Assembly (NCBI RefSeq): GCF_000585995.1
Contig: NZ_CP007410.1
Coordinates: forward strand, 3,995,430 to 4,059,429
Source: Pseudomonas brassicacearum
GTDB taxonomy: Bacteria; Pseudomonadota; Gammaproteobacteria; Pseudomonadales; Pseudomonadaceae
DNA length: 64,000 nucleotides
Reading direction: 5' to 3'
Made by a program: the position numbers and the translations under genes
The notes under the pieces: generated by a model
Databases searched by the model: none
The model's input: the letters and a program-made list of their open reading frames with translations, nothing else
What the model was told of the DNA's origin: nothing
In this document: positions 26,840 through 34,637 of the stretch, piece after piece
How positions within the stretch are numbered: position 1 is the stretch's first letter
How the letters are laid out: every line of letters starts with the position of its first letter

Positions 26840-27964
26840 TCAAATGGGCTCTGCCGTGACCTCGAGCATCCGCCTGACCAGGCCGATCCGGTCGAAGCTG
26901 CGGTCGTGGTCCATTTCCTTGTCGCCGGCCAGCACCGAGCTTTCGCTGATGAATTTGCAGCGCTCATAACGGCGCGCCATAAAGCGTTCGAGCTGCTGTT
27001 CGACGCTGCCACCGGCGACCAGCTCTTCGCCCAGCACGACGGCGTCTTCAATGGCCATGCCAGCGCCCTGCCCCAGGTGCGGCGTAGTGGCGTGCACCGC
27101 ATCGCCGATCAGCACGACGCGGCCGCGGTACCAAGGCTCGTTGACGAACACCACCTCCAACGGTTTGTAGACGACCATGTCGCTGTTGCTGATCTGCTCG
27201 CGCAGTTCGCCGATCAGACCGGTGAAACCGCTCAGGCGCTGGCGCATCTCGGACGCCAGCGTGGTGGCGTCCATCCTGGGGTTACCGGGCTCATGGGAGG
27301 TCATGAACATGTACATCTGGTCGTGCCCCAGCGGCACCAGCCCGGCATTGCCGGCGGGTCCCTGGAAGGTAGCCAGGTGATCGACGCCAGGGGTACGTGG
27401 AAAGTTGTAGCGCCACACCGATTGACCGGTGAAGCGCGGCTGGTATTTCTCACCGAACAACAAACCGCGCAGATGGGAGTACAGGCCATCAGCCCCCACG
27501 ACCAGGTCATAACGACCGCAGCTGCCTTCGGTGAACAGCACGTCGACGCCCTCGCCCGCCTGCTCCAGCGTTTGTACGCTCAGGCCCAGGCGAATCGAGG
27601 CGCCCAGGGCCATCGTGGTTTCACTGAGGACTTGATGCAGGGCCAGACGGGAGATGCCGACGTTGGCGGGGTACTCGGGGCCGGCCAGGCGCTGCCCGGG
27701 AAGGCGTGCCAATTGCTCGCCGGCGGTGTTGGAGATGGTCACATCCTCGAATGCGAAGGCGGCATCCAGATAGCCGTCCAACACACCCAGCTTGGCCATC
27801 TCACGCACGACGTTGCTCTGCTGGATGATGCCGACGCCGTAGACGGTCCACTGCGCCTTGAGTTCGACAAGATCGACTTCGATGCCCTTGCGACGCAACG
27901 CGATTGCGGCACATAGACCTCCGATACCACCGCCGACAATAAGCACCTTCTTCACTGGGTTCAT
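26840..27964 (-). CDS. FAD-dependent monooxygenase (PHBH/UbiH family), paralogue
   Basis: A flavin hydroxylase of about 374 residues related to the enzyme at 7107-8240. Motifs: VGGGIGGLCAAIALRR near the N-terminus, CGRYDLVVGADGLYSHLRG near 155 and GRVVLIGDAVHATTPHLGQGAGMAIEDA near 280. The ATG at 27964 is preferred over GTG 27994, which lacks a ribosome site. It lies 126 bases before the DUF1302 gene and may head the long operon. The leader holds AATAACAAGAATAA and a near-perfect copy of the 39-bp dyad lies about 135 bases upstream. Likely hydroxylates the ring of the pathway substrate. Confidence 0.85.
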   Translation of the reverse strand: MNPVKKVLIVGGGIGGLCAAIALRRKGIEVDLVELKAQWTVYGVGIIQQSNVVREMAKLGVLDGYLDAAFAFEDVTISNTAGEQLARLPGQRLAGPEYPANVGISRLALHQVLSETTMALGASIRLGLSVQTLEQAGEGVDVLFTEGSCGRYDLVVGADGLYSHLRGLLFGEKYQPRFTGQSVWRYNFPRTPGVDHLATFQGPAGNAGLVPLGHDQMYMFMTSHEPGNPRMDATTLASEMRQRLSGFTGLIGELREQISNSDMVVYKPLEVVFVNEPWYRGRVVLIGDAVHATTPHLGQGAGMAIEDAVVLGEELVAGGSVEQQLERFMARRYERCKFISESSVLAGDKEMDHDRSFDRIGLVRRMLEVTAEPI

Positions 27965-27977
27965 GCTTGTCTCACTC

Positions 27978-27991
27978 TTATTCTTGTTATT
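27978..27991 (-). promoter_or_regulatory. Crc/Hfq-type A-rich motif before FAD monooxygenase
   Basis: Minus-strand AATAACAAGAATAA contains three overlapping AAnAAnAA units, the longest such tract seen in the window, 13 bases from the start at 27964. It suggests strong catabolite repression of this gene. Confidence 0.55.
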
Positions 27992-28097
27992 CACGCTGGC
28001 GTTCAGCAGGAGCGACTCAAGGCTTCGCTACCGGATATTTCTGCACGCATTCGCTACCGCGTTGTGTTCACTTTCTCGGCAAAGCAGGCGTTTGACT

Positions 28098-28136
28098 AAT
28101 CGCATGTAGGGATACGATGTATCAGAAACCGCGATA
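28098..28136. promoter_or_regulatory. 39-bp dyad operator, copy A (best match)
   Basis: AATCGC, N7, GATAC, GAT, GTATC, N7, GCGATA. The inner arms form a perfect GATAC/GTATC palindrome and the outer arms AATCGC/GCGATA pair at five of six positions. It lies between the Rieske ferredoxin end (28143) and the FAD monooxygenase start (27964), so it most likely controls the monooxygenase and the operon below it. Confidence 0.7.
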
Positions 28137-28142
28137 CGTTGA

Positions 28143-28505
28143 TTACGGTGCGCACGCCTCCAACTGAGCCGCGTCGAGCACCAGCCAGTCGGCCTGCAAA
28201 TACCATTGCAGAGCGCTCAGGCGCTCCCCCAGGCATGGCCCGTAGACGCACAGGCCACTGTCCGGAAGGAATCGGGCACCGTGGGCGTAACAGATGATCT
28301 GGCTGCCATCGACGCTGAGAAAACGGTCCTTGCGGTACTCCAGGGACACAGCCAGATGCGGGCAGCTGTTGCGATAAACCCGCACCTCACCGTGGTGACG
28401 CAGGGCAAACACGCTGTCCTTCCCCGAACCCAGCGGATCGAACCCGCGGGCCTGCCCTTCAAGCAGCTCATCCAGGCGACACAGGGCAACGGCGGCGTGA
28501 CTCAT
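28143..28505 (-). CDS. Rieske [2Fe-2S] ferredoxin
   Basis: A small Rieske protein of about 120 residues. Cluster ligands are visible as CPHL (near 48) and CYAHGA (near 72). The ATG at 28505 has GGGGA upstream and gives the usual short N-terminus MSHAAVALCRLDELLEGQARGFDP; a start at 28520 directly after the VOC stop is also possible. It probably carries electrons to an oxygenase of the pathway. Adjacent to, and co-directional with, the VOC dioxygenase. Confidence 0.82.
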   Translation of the reverse strand: MSHAAVALCRLDELLEGQARGFDPLGSGKDSVFALRHHGEVRVYRNSCPHLAVSLEYRKDRFLSVDGSQIICYAHGARFLPDSGLCVYGPCLGERLSALQWYLQADWLVLDAAQLEACAP

Positions 28506-28520
28506 GGCCGACATCCCCAT

Positions 28521-29459
28521 TCAGGCCTGCTTGGGCGGCGGACCGCTCGGAAACCATTTCTCCCTGGACGTGAACAGGAACAACTGCGAGTTATCCGCCG
28601 ACAACGGCGCCTGGCGTGCTTGCCAGGCATCATCGTGCTTGTCCATGTCTGCGTCGTATTCGATGTGACAGCCCAACGGGCTGTTGAAGTACCAGAACCA
28701 GTTGGAGCCAAAGAGGTGACGGCCCGGTCCCCAGAAGCTGGTCCAGCCGTTCTGCTCGAAACGTCGCCCGGCTAGCAGCACTTCCGTGCCGCTGCCCATG
28801 TGAAAGGTGAAGTGCTCGCAGCCCTTCATGTGCGGGGGCGTCTGGATCATGAACAGGCAGTGGTGGTCATCGGAACCGGCCGGGCGCATGAACGGACCGG
28901 CGCCAACAAAGGTGTCGGTGGTCACGAAGCCCAGGCGCTTGTAGAAGGCTTCGGCCTTGACCGCATCCGGCACGAAATACACCACATGGGAAAGGGTGCG
29001 CGGCAGGGCCTGCATATCGGGGTGGATGCCCGGTTGGTTGACCGGGCGTTGGGGGGCATGGCCCGGTGCATTGGTCAGGTCAGCCGGTGCACTGTAGGAA
29101 CGCCGCACACTGATCTGGAAAGCAATGGCAAACCCCATGTCGTCAACGCTGTGCACGGAACCATTGGCACCGCGGGTCACCGGGCGATCACGCCCTAGCT
29201 CATCGGCGATGGCCTCAAGATCAGCCACGCCAGCGACGCCATAAATGGTTTCACGAATCGAGGGGGCAGGCCCGATGGCCGCCGGCAGAGAGGCGTCGTC
29301 AGCCCGGCGGATAATCACGGCAGTGCCATCGAGGGCTTCGAAACGGCCGCCCTCGCTGTCGACATCGACAGGTTGCAGGCCATAGTCACACAGGCAATGG
29401 GTACAGGCTTGAATGTCGTCGACGCCAAAAACCAAGGCATCAAGGCCGATGATGTTCAT
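28521..29459 (-). CDS. VOC-superfamily protein, extradiol dioxygenase-like
   Basis: A 312-residue two-module vicinal-oxygen-chelate protein. Start at ATG 29459 (GGAG eight bases upstream). Likely metal ligands in the C-terminal module: His in LSHVVYFV, His in CEHFTFHMG, Glu in GCHIEYDAD, the 2-His-1-Glu set of type I extradiol ring-cleavage enzymes. N-terminal module: IIGLDALVFGVDDIQACTHCL. A likely role is meta-cleavage of a dihydroxylated ring made by the monooxygenases. A glyoxalase-like function cannot be excluded. Its promoter region is shared with the divergent LysR gene and contains dyad copy B. Confidence 0.78.
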   Translation of the reverse strand: MNIIGLDALVFGVDDIQACTHCLCDYGLQPVDVDSEGGRFEALDGTAVIIRRADDASLPAAIGPAPSIRETIYGVAGVADLEAIADELGRDRPVTRGANGSVHSVDDMGFAIAFQISVRRSYSAPADLTNAPGHAPQRPVNQPGIHPDMQALPRTLSHVVYFVPDAVKAEAFYKRLGFVTTDTFVGAGPFMRPAGSDDHHCLFMIQTPPHMKGCEHFTFHMGSGTEVLLAGRRFEQNGWTSFWGPGRHLFGSNWFWYFNSPLGCHIEYDADMDKHDDAWQARQAPLSADNSQLFLFTSREKWFPSGPPPKQA

Positions 29460-29785
29460 TGCTACCACTCCATTGAAATTATTCTGCGCAAGGCCAGCAC
29501 CTCGCTGTGGGAACAGTGCCCAGGCGATGCGCTGCTAATGCTGTTTTTTAGAGTCGATACAGCGTCACGGCCAACCGACTGCGTGCCGATACTGACGCGG
29601 GGGAAATCCACTGACTAATCGCTTGTCGGGATGCGACCTATCGGCAAACGCGATACTTGACTGCATAGAGCCAACGACGGGGAAAATCCAATATTCATCG
29701 GTCGGCGCGCCCCTTCAGGGGACTTGACGGCGTGATAGGAACGCCGGAAGGTATTTACAAAATAAATACAAAAATCGAGACCGCC
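29460..29785. other. Divergent promoter region between VOC and LysR genes
   Basis: This 326-base region holds dyad copy B (29617-29655) roughly midway between the divergent starts at 29459 and 29786. No protein-coding frame is supported. The arrangement is classic for a LysR regulator acting on itself and on its divergent target. Confidence 0.6.
29617..29655. promoter_or_regulatory. 39-bp dyad operator, copy B
   Basis: AATCGC, N7, GATGC, GAC, CTATC, N7, GCGATA. Identical spacing to copy A, with one change in each inner arm and both outer arms identical. Located in the VOC/LysR divergent promoter, which makes the LysR protein at 29786 the leading candidate to bind all copies. Confidence 0.7.
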
Positions 29786-30697
29786 ATGCGTTTTAACCAC
29801 TTGGATCTCAATCTCCTGGTGGCGCTTGATGTGCTACTGGAAGAGCAGAACATCACCCGCGCCGCCGAACGCCTGCACATGACCCAATCCGCCACCAGTG
29901 GGGTACTGGGCAGGCTGCGGGTCTATTTCGAAGATGAACTGCTCGCCCAGGTCGGGCGCAAGATGCAGCCCACGCCCTACGCCCGTGAACTGGCGGCGCC
30001 AGTGCGCCAGATATTGCTGACGATCCAGTCCTCGATCACCGCCAAACCGGTGTTCGACCCCGCCACCAGCAAGCGCCATTTCCGCCTGATTACCTCGGAC
30101 TACCTGATCAGCGTCCTGTTTGCCCAGGTGATCCAGAAGATCTACCTGGAGGCCCCGCACATTACCTTCGAACTGCTCGGCCCCGGCGACACGTCCACCG
30201 AGCTGCTGATGCGCGGCGAGGCCGACATGATGATCGTGCCAGAGCGCTACCTCATCGAAGGCCACCCATCGCAGCTACTGTTCGAAGAAGAGCACGTTTG
30301 TGTTGTATGGGACGGCAACACCCAAGTGGGCGATAGCATCACCCTTGATCAGTACATCGAGATGGGCCACGTATCGGTGATTTTTGGCCGCAACCGGCAA
30401 CTGAGCGTCGAAGAATGGCTGATGAGCCAATACGGTTTCACTCGTCGCATGGAAGTGGTCACCCACGACTTCAACACCTTGCCGCAGTTGATCGTCGGCA
30501 CCCAGCGCGTCGCCACCATGCTCCAGCGCATGGCCAGGCTCTACGCCAACTACCTGCCGCTGCGCATCCTGCAACCACCGGTGAAAATCCCGGTGATGCG
30601 TGAGTTCATGCTCTGGCACCGCACAATGGATGGGGATCCGATGCACCGTTGGCTGCGGGCGAAGATCAGTCAAATCATCAACGAGCTGGAGCAGTAG
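29786..30697 (+). CDS. LysR-family regulator (NodD/NahR-like), candidate master regulator
   Basis: A 303-residue LysR regulator. ATG 29786 is preferred over 29732 because it gives the NodD/NahR-type start MRFNHLDLNLLVALDVLLEEQNITRAAERLHMTQSATSGVLGRLR, where 'LDLNLL' and the helix-turn-helix are well conserved. The C-terminal effector domain (FRLITSDYLISVLFAQVIQ onward) should bind an aromatic inducer. It is divergent from the VOC/Rieske genes with operator B between them. It most likely activates the catabolic regulon in response to a pathway intermediate. Confidence 0.86.
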   Translation: MRFNHLDLNLLVALDVLLEEQNITRAAERLHMTQSATSGVLGRLRVYFEDELLAQVGRKMQPTPYARELAAPVRQILLTIQSSITAKPVFDPATSKRHFRLITSDYLISVLFAQVIQKIYLEAPHITFELLGPGDTSTELLMRGEADMMIVPERYLIEGHPSQLLFEEEHVCVVWDGNTQVGDSITLDQYIEMGHVSVIFGRNRQLSVEEWLMSQYGFTRRMEVVTHDFNTLPQLIVGTQRVATMLQRMARLYANYLPLRILQPPVKIPVMREFMLWHRTMDGDPMHRWLRAKISQIINELEQ

Positions 30698-30721
30698 TTG
30701 CTCCCGCTGCTGGGTGGCGAA

Positions 30722-32653
30722 TCAGGTGCGGAAATGTCCGACGGCCGCTTTCAACTCGCCGCTAACCTGTTGCAGATCGGCCGTTGAGACTTGCAGTTGC
30801 AGGCTTTCCCTTGCACTCCCTTCGGCCACCTCGCGCACCCGCGTCATGCTCTGGCTGACTTGCTCGGCCACCACGCTCTGCTGCTCGGCGGCGGCGGCAA
30901 TCTGCTGGTTCATTTGTTCGATGCTGGATACCGCCCGGGTAATCCGCGCCAGTGCCTGGGAGGCTTGGGCGGCAAGGACCACTGTTTCATCGCTCAGCAC
31001 ATGACTGCCTAGCAAGCGCTCGGCGGCGTGTTGGGCAACGCTACGCAGACGAGCGATCAGCCCTTCGATTTCCGTGGTTGAACGCTGAGTGCGCCGAGCC
31101 AGACCACGCACCTCATCGGCAACCACGGCGAAACCGCGACCGTGCTCGCCGGCACGCGCGGCCTCAATGGCGGCGTTTAGCGCCAGCAGGTTGGTCTGCT
31201 CGGCCACCGCCTTGATGACATCGAGCACCCCGCCAATCGCTGCGCTCTCCACCAACAGGGACTCCATGGCTTGCGCGCACCCACTCATCTCCACCGCCAG
31301 ATGGTCGATCTTGCCACCCGCCTGACGCACCAGTTCATCGCCCTCACGGGCCTGTTCATCGGCATGCGCCACCGCTTCGCTGGCGTCACCTGCATTGCGT
31401 GCGACCTCCTGTGCCGTGGCGGCCATCTGTTGCATAGCGGTGGCCGCCAGTTCGGTCTCCTGGCGTTGCTGCTCGACACCCCGACTGTTGCTCTGGGTCA
31501 CTTCGGCCAGGCTGCTGGCCATGCCGTTAAGCGAGCCAACACCACGATCGATGCGCCCGACCAACCCGCGCAGGTTACCCAGCATGCTGCCCACTGTGCT
31601 CAACAACTGGCCCAACTCATCGCGGCGAACGCTGTCTGGCGCCGGCTGACTCAGATCTCCCGCCGCGACACGCTCGGCCAACTGCACGGCCTGGCGCAGC
31701 GGCTGCAGAATCAACTGGCGGATCAGCAGGCTGGCCCCCATGCCTAAGGCCAACGCCAGCGCAGTGATCAGGCCCAACTGACGATAGGCGCTGCGATTAT
31801 CGTCCAGTACTGCCTGTTTCTGCTGTTCCTCGGCCTGAGCCAGCAACGTGCTCACCTGCTCTGTTTGCGCGTTCATCGCCGCACTGTTTCGCGCACTTTT
31901 CTTACGGCTGTCGGCGAACTCGACGAAGGCCTTGCGGTAGTCGCCCAGGGCGGTGCTCGCCTCCTGCAGTGACTCGTCTTGCTGCTCGCCAAGATCGAGC
32001 GTCTGCATGGCGGCCAGCAGGTCACTCATGCTCATTTCCCAGTCGCTGCGGTAACGCTCCTCGCCGTCGAGCGAGTAATACAATTCGCTATCACGCAACT
32101 TGGCGAGCTTGTCCCGCAGCGCGGCGGTCTGCTCAAGCAGCACCATCTGATCGCTGTTCGGCGGTATACCCTGCCCCAACTGGACGTTAAGCGCATCCAG
32201 TTGATCAAGAAACAGTAAGGTGAAACTGCCACCTGCCGTCTGCGCAAGCGCCTGCATATGCAGACGGGCCTCGCGGGCCCGACGCAACGAATCCGCATAG
32301 CCGAGAAACTGCTCCAGGTACGCGCTGACAGCCGTGCGCATGGTGGCGCGGGACGCGCTACTGGCTGGTTCATCATCGAGTTGCTGGCTCAGTTTCCCGA
32401 TAATCTCGCGCACTTGGTCCAGGCGCTGCGGAGCAAGTTCCAGGGCGAATTCCTTCTCGGCGATGCGGGCACGCAGGATCAGCGCCTGGATCGATGACTC
32501 CTGACGCGATTGCTCACCGCGCTGCTGCAATACTCCCAGAGAACGAAAAGCGGTGGCCGCCACCCCCAGCGTCACCAGCAGTACCAGGCCGAAACCCAGC
32601 GACAGCTTGGCCCCCACCGATAGATTGCCGAGCACACGGCTCAGTGCAGACAT
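30722..32653 (-). CDS. Methyl-accepting chemotaxis protein with HBM-type sensor
   Basis: A 643-residue chemoreceptor. ATG 32653 has AAGGAG six bases upstream. Order: first membrane helix ([20 protein letters not shown]), a long all-helical periplasmic domain (about 40-285) of the helical bimodular type known from McpS, second membrane helix ([19 protein letters not shown]), HAMP, and a signalling domain with the conserved hairpin [36 protein letters not shown] receptors sense organic acids, aromatics and similar compounds. It shares a divergent promoter with the hydrolase at 33049 and two dyads, so it may be induced with the pathway. Confidence 0.9.
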   Translation of the reverse strand: MSALSRVLGNLSVGAKLSLGFGLVLLVTLGVAATAFRSLGVLQQRGEQSRQESSIQALILRARIAEKEFALELAPQRLDQVREIIGKLSQQLDDEPASSASRATMRTAVSAYLEQFLGYADSLRRAREARLHMQALAQTAGGSFTLLFLDQLDALNVQLGQGIPPNSDQMVLLEQTAALRDKLAKLRDSELYYSLDGEERYRSDWEMSMSDLLAAMQTLDLGEQQDESLQEASTALGDYRKAFVEFADSRKKSARNSAAMNAQTEQVSTLLAQAEEQQKQAVLDDNRSAYRQLGLITALALALGMGASLLIRQLILQPLRQAVQLAERVAAGDLSQPAPDSVRRDELGQLLSTVGSMLGNLRGLVGRIDRGVGSLNGMASSLAEVTQSNSRGVEQQRQETELAATAMQQMAATAQEVARNAGDASEAVAHADEQAREGDELVRQAGGKIDHLAVEMSGCAQAMESLLVESAAIGGVLDVIKAVAEQTNLLALNAAIEAARAGEHGRGFAVVADEVRGLARRTQRSTTEIEGLIARLRSVAQHAAERLLGSHVLSDETVVLAAQASQALARITRAVSSIEQMNQQIAAAAEQQSVVAEQVSQSMTRVREVAEGSARESLQLQVSTADLQQVSGELKAAVGHFRT

Positions 32654-32817
32654 GCCCATCTCCTTACACAGCAGGGAAAAGAACGCCGTGACGGACGATG
32701 TCTACAGCTCATCAAGCGGCGGGATCGAGTGGCGCTATTCGCCAACGGCGGTACGGTATGCGGGGGACTTTAATGAATCGAATCTCGACATCACCAATCG
32801 CATCCCTCGCTAGGAGC

Positions 32818-32856
32818 AATCGCGAAGTACGATGATAGGTATCTGGATTTACGGCT
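32818..32856. promoter_or_regulatory. 39-bp dyad operator, copy D (degenerate)
   Basis: AATCGC, N7, GATGA, TAG, GTATC, N7, ACGGCT. The left outer and right inner arms are perfect; the right outer arm is mostly lost. Spacing is preserved. Probably a weaker secondary site. Confidence 0.45.
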
Positions 32857-32903
32857 TGAAGTGTGAACGTGGAACTCATAGACCCGATGCAATTCACACA
32901 CGC

Positions 32904-32942
32904 CATCGTTGTTCGCGATACCTGCCATCCCGACTCGCGATT
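32904..32942. promoter_or_regulatory. 39-bp dyad operator, copy C
   Basis: CATCGT, N7, GATAC, CTG, CCATC, N7, GCGATT on the plus strand. Left inner arm perfect, right outer arm GCGATT an exact reverse complement of AATCGC. It ends about 106 bases before the hydrolase start at 33049. Confidence 0.6.
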
Positions 32943-33048
32943 GGCCAAACAATAGGCCTCCCTTTAGCCTGCTTCAAACCGCCTTAACCGGATCCAGCTG
33001 GCCCGGAGCTGGCTGCCTGCCTTTGCTTGCACAAGGACAATAACGATC

Positions 33049-34206
33049 ATGTTCCGCTACTTCCCAACCAACTACGTGTGGAATCTTTCCGTCGACCTCG
33101 CCATTGAAATGGGTGCCCGCATCGGCGAAATCGAGGAGATGTGCGCGCCGCTACAGGAGGCTGCCAAACAACCCGACGCCGCCGGCAGCAAGGCCTTCCG
33201 TGAAACGTGGGCAAAAATGGCCGATAAGCTGTGCGGTTTGGCTGAGGAAGACGAAGCCAATGGCCGACTGTTGTCGGCCGGGGAAAAATACAACCGCGCC
33301 GCCACCTATTTCCTGAGCTGCGAACGCCTGCAAGCCCATGGCGCCCCGGGTCGCGCCGAGCTGTACCAGCGTTTCCTGCGGACCTTCCAACGGGGTGTCG
33401 AACTGTCGCAAGAGAACTGCGAGCGCGTTGAGATACCTTACGAGGGCAAGCACATTTCCGGCCTGCTGGTACGTGCTGAAGGCGTGACCGGCCCGGCGCC
33501 GATTCTGGTGCAGGTCAACGGCTTGGATTCCACCAAAGAAATGAAATACCGCGTCGGCCTGCCCGCCTGGCTGGCCAAACGCGGCGTGTCGTCGCTGATC
33601 ATCGACCAGCCCGGCACCGGCGAAGCACTGCGCCTGCATAACCTGACTGCGCGTTTTGACAGCGAACACTGGGCCAGCCGGGTTGTGGACTGGCTGGAAA
33701 CCCGCAGCGATGTCGACGCCAAACGCATCGGCCTGGAAGGCGTGTCGCTCGGCGGCTATTACTGCCCTAGGGCGGTAGCTTTCGAGCCGCGCTTCGCTTG
33801 CGGCGTGGTCTGGGGTGCCAACCATGACTGGCGCGATGTGCAGAAGCGCCGCATGGAAAAAGAAGGCAGCTTCCCGGTCCCCCATTACTGGTCGCACGTG
33901 GCTTGGGTATGGGGCGCCAAAGACACCGATGAGTTCATGGCCATCGCCGAGAATGTCCACCTGGACGGCATACTGGATCGCATCAAGGTGCCCTTCCTGG
34001 TCACCCACGGTGAAAAGGATTCGCAGATCCCATTGAAGTGGGCACACCGCACCTACGAGCAGTTGGTCAACAGCCCGAAACGCGAGCTGAAGATATTCAC
34101 CGAACGTGAAGGCGGCGTGCAGCACTCGAGCTTCGATAACAGCATCAATGCCGGCCAGTACATTGCCGACTGGGTCGCTGAGGTGCTCGGCGGTCGTACG
34201 GCATGA
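33049..34206 (+). CDS. Alpha/beta hydrolase of the Ayg1/dihydroxypseudooxynicotine hydrolase type
   Basis: A 385-residue serine hydrolase with an N-terminal helical region (about 1-125) before the alpha/beta core. The nucleophile elbow is GVSLGGYY near 230; HSSF near the C-terminus holds the likely catalytic His. The core opens with ERVEIPYEGKHISGLLV and VNGLDSTKEM. The family includes C-C bond hydrolases such as the 2,6-dihydroxypseudooxynicotine hydrolase and fungal polyketide-shortening enzymes. Here it would cleave a 1,3-diketone or ring-fission product. Two dyad operators precede it, linking it to the catabolic regulon. Reaction inferred from family. Confidence 0.8.
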   Translation: MFRYFPTNYVWNLSVDLAIEMGARIGEIEEMCAPLQEAAKQPDAAGSKAFRETWAKMADKLCGLAEEDEANGRLLSAGEKYNRAATYFLSCERLQAHGAPGRAELYQRFLRTFQRGVELSQENCERVEIPYEGKHISGLLVRAEGVTGPAPILVQVNGLDSTKEMKYRVGLPAWLAKRGVSSLIIDQPGTGEALRLHNLTARFDSEHWASRVVDWLETRSDVDAKRIGLEGVSLGGYYCPRAVAFEPRFACGVVWGANHDWRDVQKRRMEKEGSFPVPHYWSHVAWVWGAKDTDEFMAIAENVHLDGILDRIKVPFLVTHGEKDSQIPLKWAHRTYEQLVNSPKRELKIFTEREGGVQHSSFDNSINAGQYIADWVAEVLGGRTA

Positions 34207-34637
34207 TGGACGTGAAATCGCCCTAGACTCACCGCTGGTGTTAGCTTGGCCTTGCAGTGAAACTGCACGACTCGGCGATCTTCCCCCCTGGCGACCTGAG
34301 CCCTGTATTCCACAGGTCCCAGGTCGCTTAGCTTCAGCCCGATACGTGATTGCCTGATGCGCCGCCGATAGCGACATCAACCCCTCCCGATACCTACGCA
34401 AGCCAAGGGTTAAAACACGCTGCAACCTCGGCAACGTGACACTCGACTTCAATAGCTGACGGAATGAACTCCAGACCAATCATCGTTTGTCGCCCTGCTC
34501 GATGGTGCTCAGAATCCATTGCACAGCACTGTGCTTTTATTTGAGCGCGGTCGCTCTGTCATTGATCGAGTCAGCACCTGCCAGAAAGCGAGCCGTCTAC
34601 CCTATTCATACCGAACCAGTCGATTAAGGAGAAAACA
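34207..34637. other. Intergenic region with nested hairpin
   Basis: This 431-base region after the hydrolase has lower coding character. It holds a nested inverted repeat (34291-34327) and an AT-richer stretch before the ThDP gene whose ribosome site is AAGGAG. I see no gene and no dyad copy. Confidence 0.5.
34291..34327. terminator. Nested perfect hairpin downstream of hydrolase
   Basis: GCGACCTG (34291-34298) pairs with CAGGTCGC (34320-34327), and inside it CCTGT (34302-34306) pairs with ACAGG (34312-34316), leaving a five-base loop and two three-base internal bulges. No T-run follows, so it may be a terminator of the hydrolase transcript or a structured RNA or protein-binding element. Confidence 0.45.

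Larger units (their letters stand above)
32654..33048. other. Divergent promoter between chemoreceptor and hydrolase
   Basis: This 395-base region contains dyad copies D (32818-32856) and C (32904-32942), 86 bases apart start to start. An additional AATCGC half-site lies at 32796-32801. No gene is supported inside. Confidence 0.6.

Noticed and set aside
33151..34479. 442-codon frame antisense to the alpha/beta hydrolase
   Set aside because: The hydrolase on the plus strand has an intact catalytic motif; the antisense frame shows only mirror composition.
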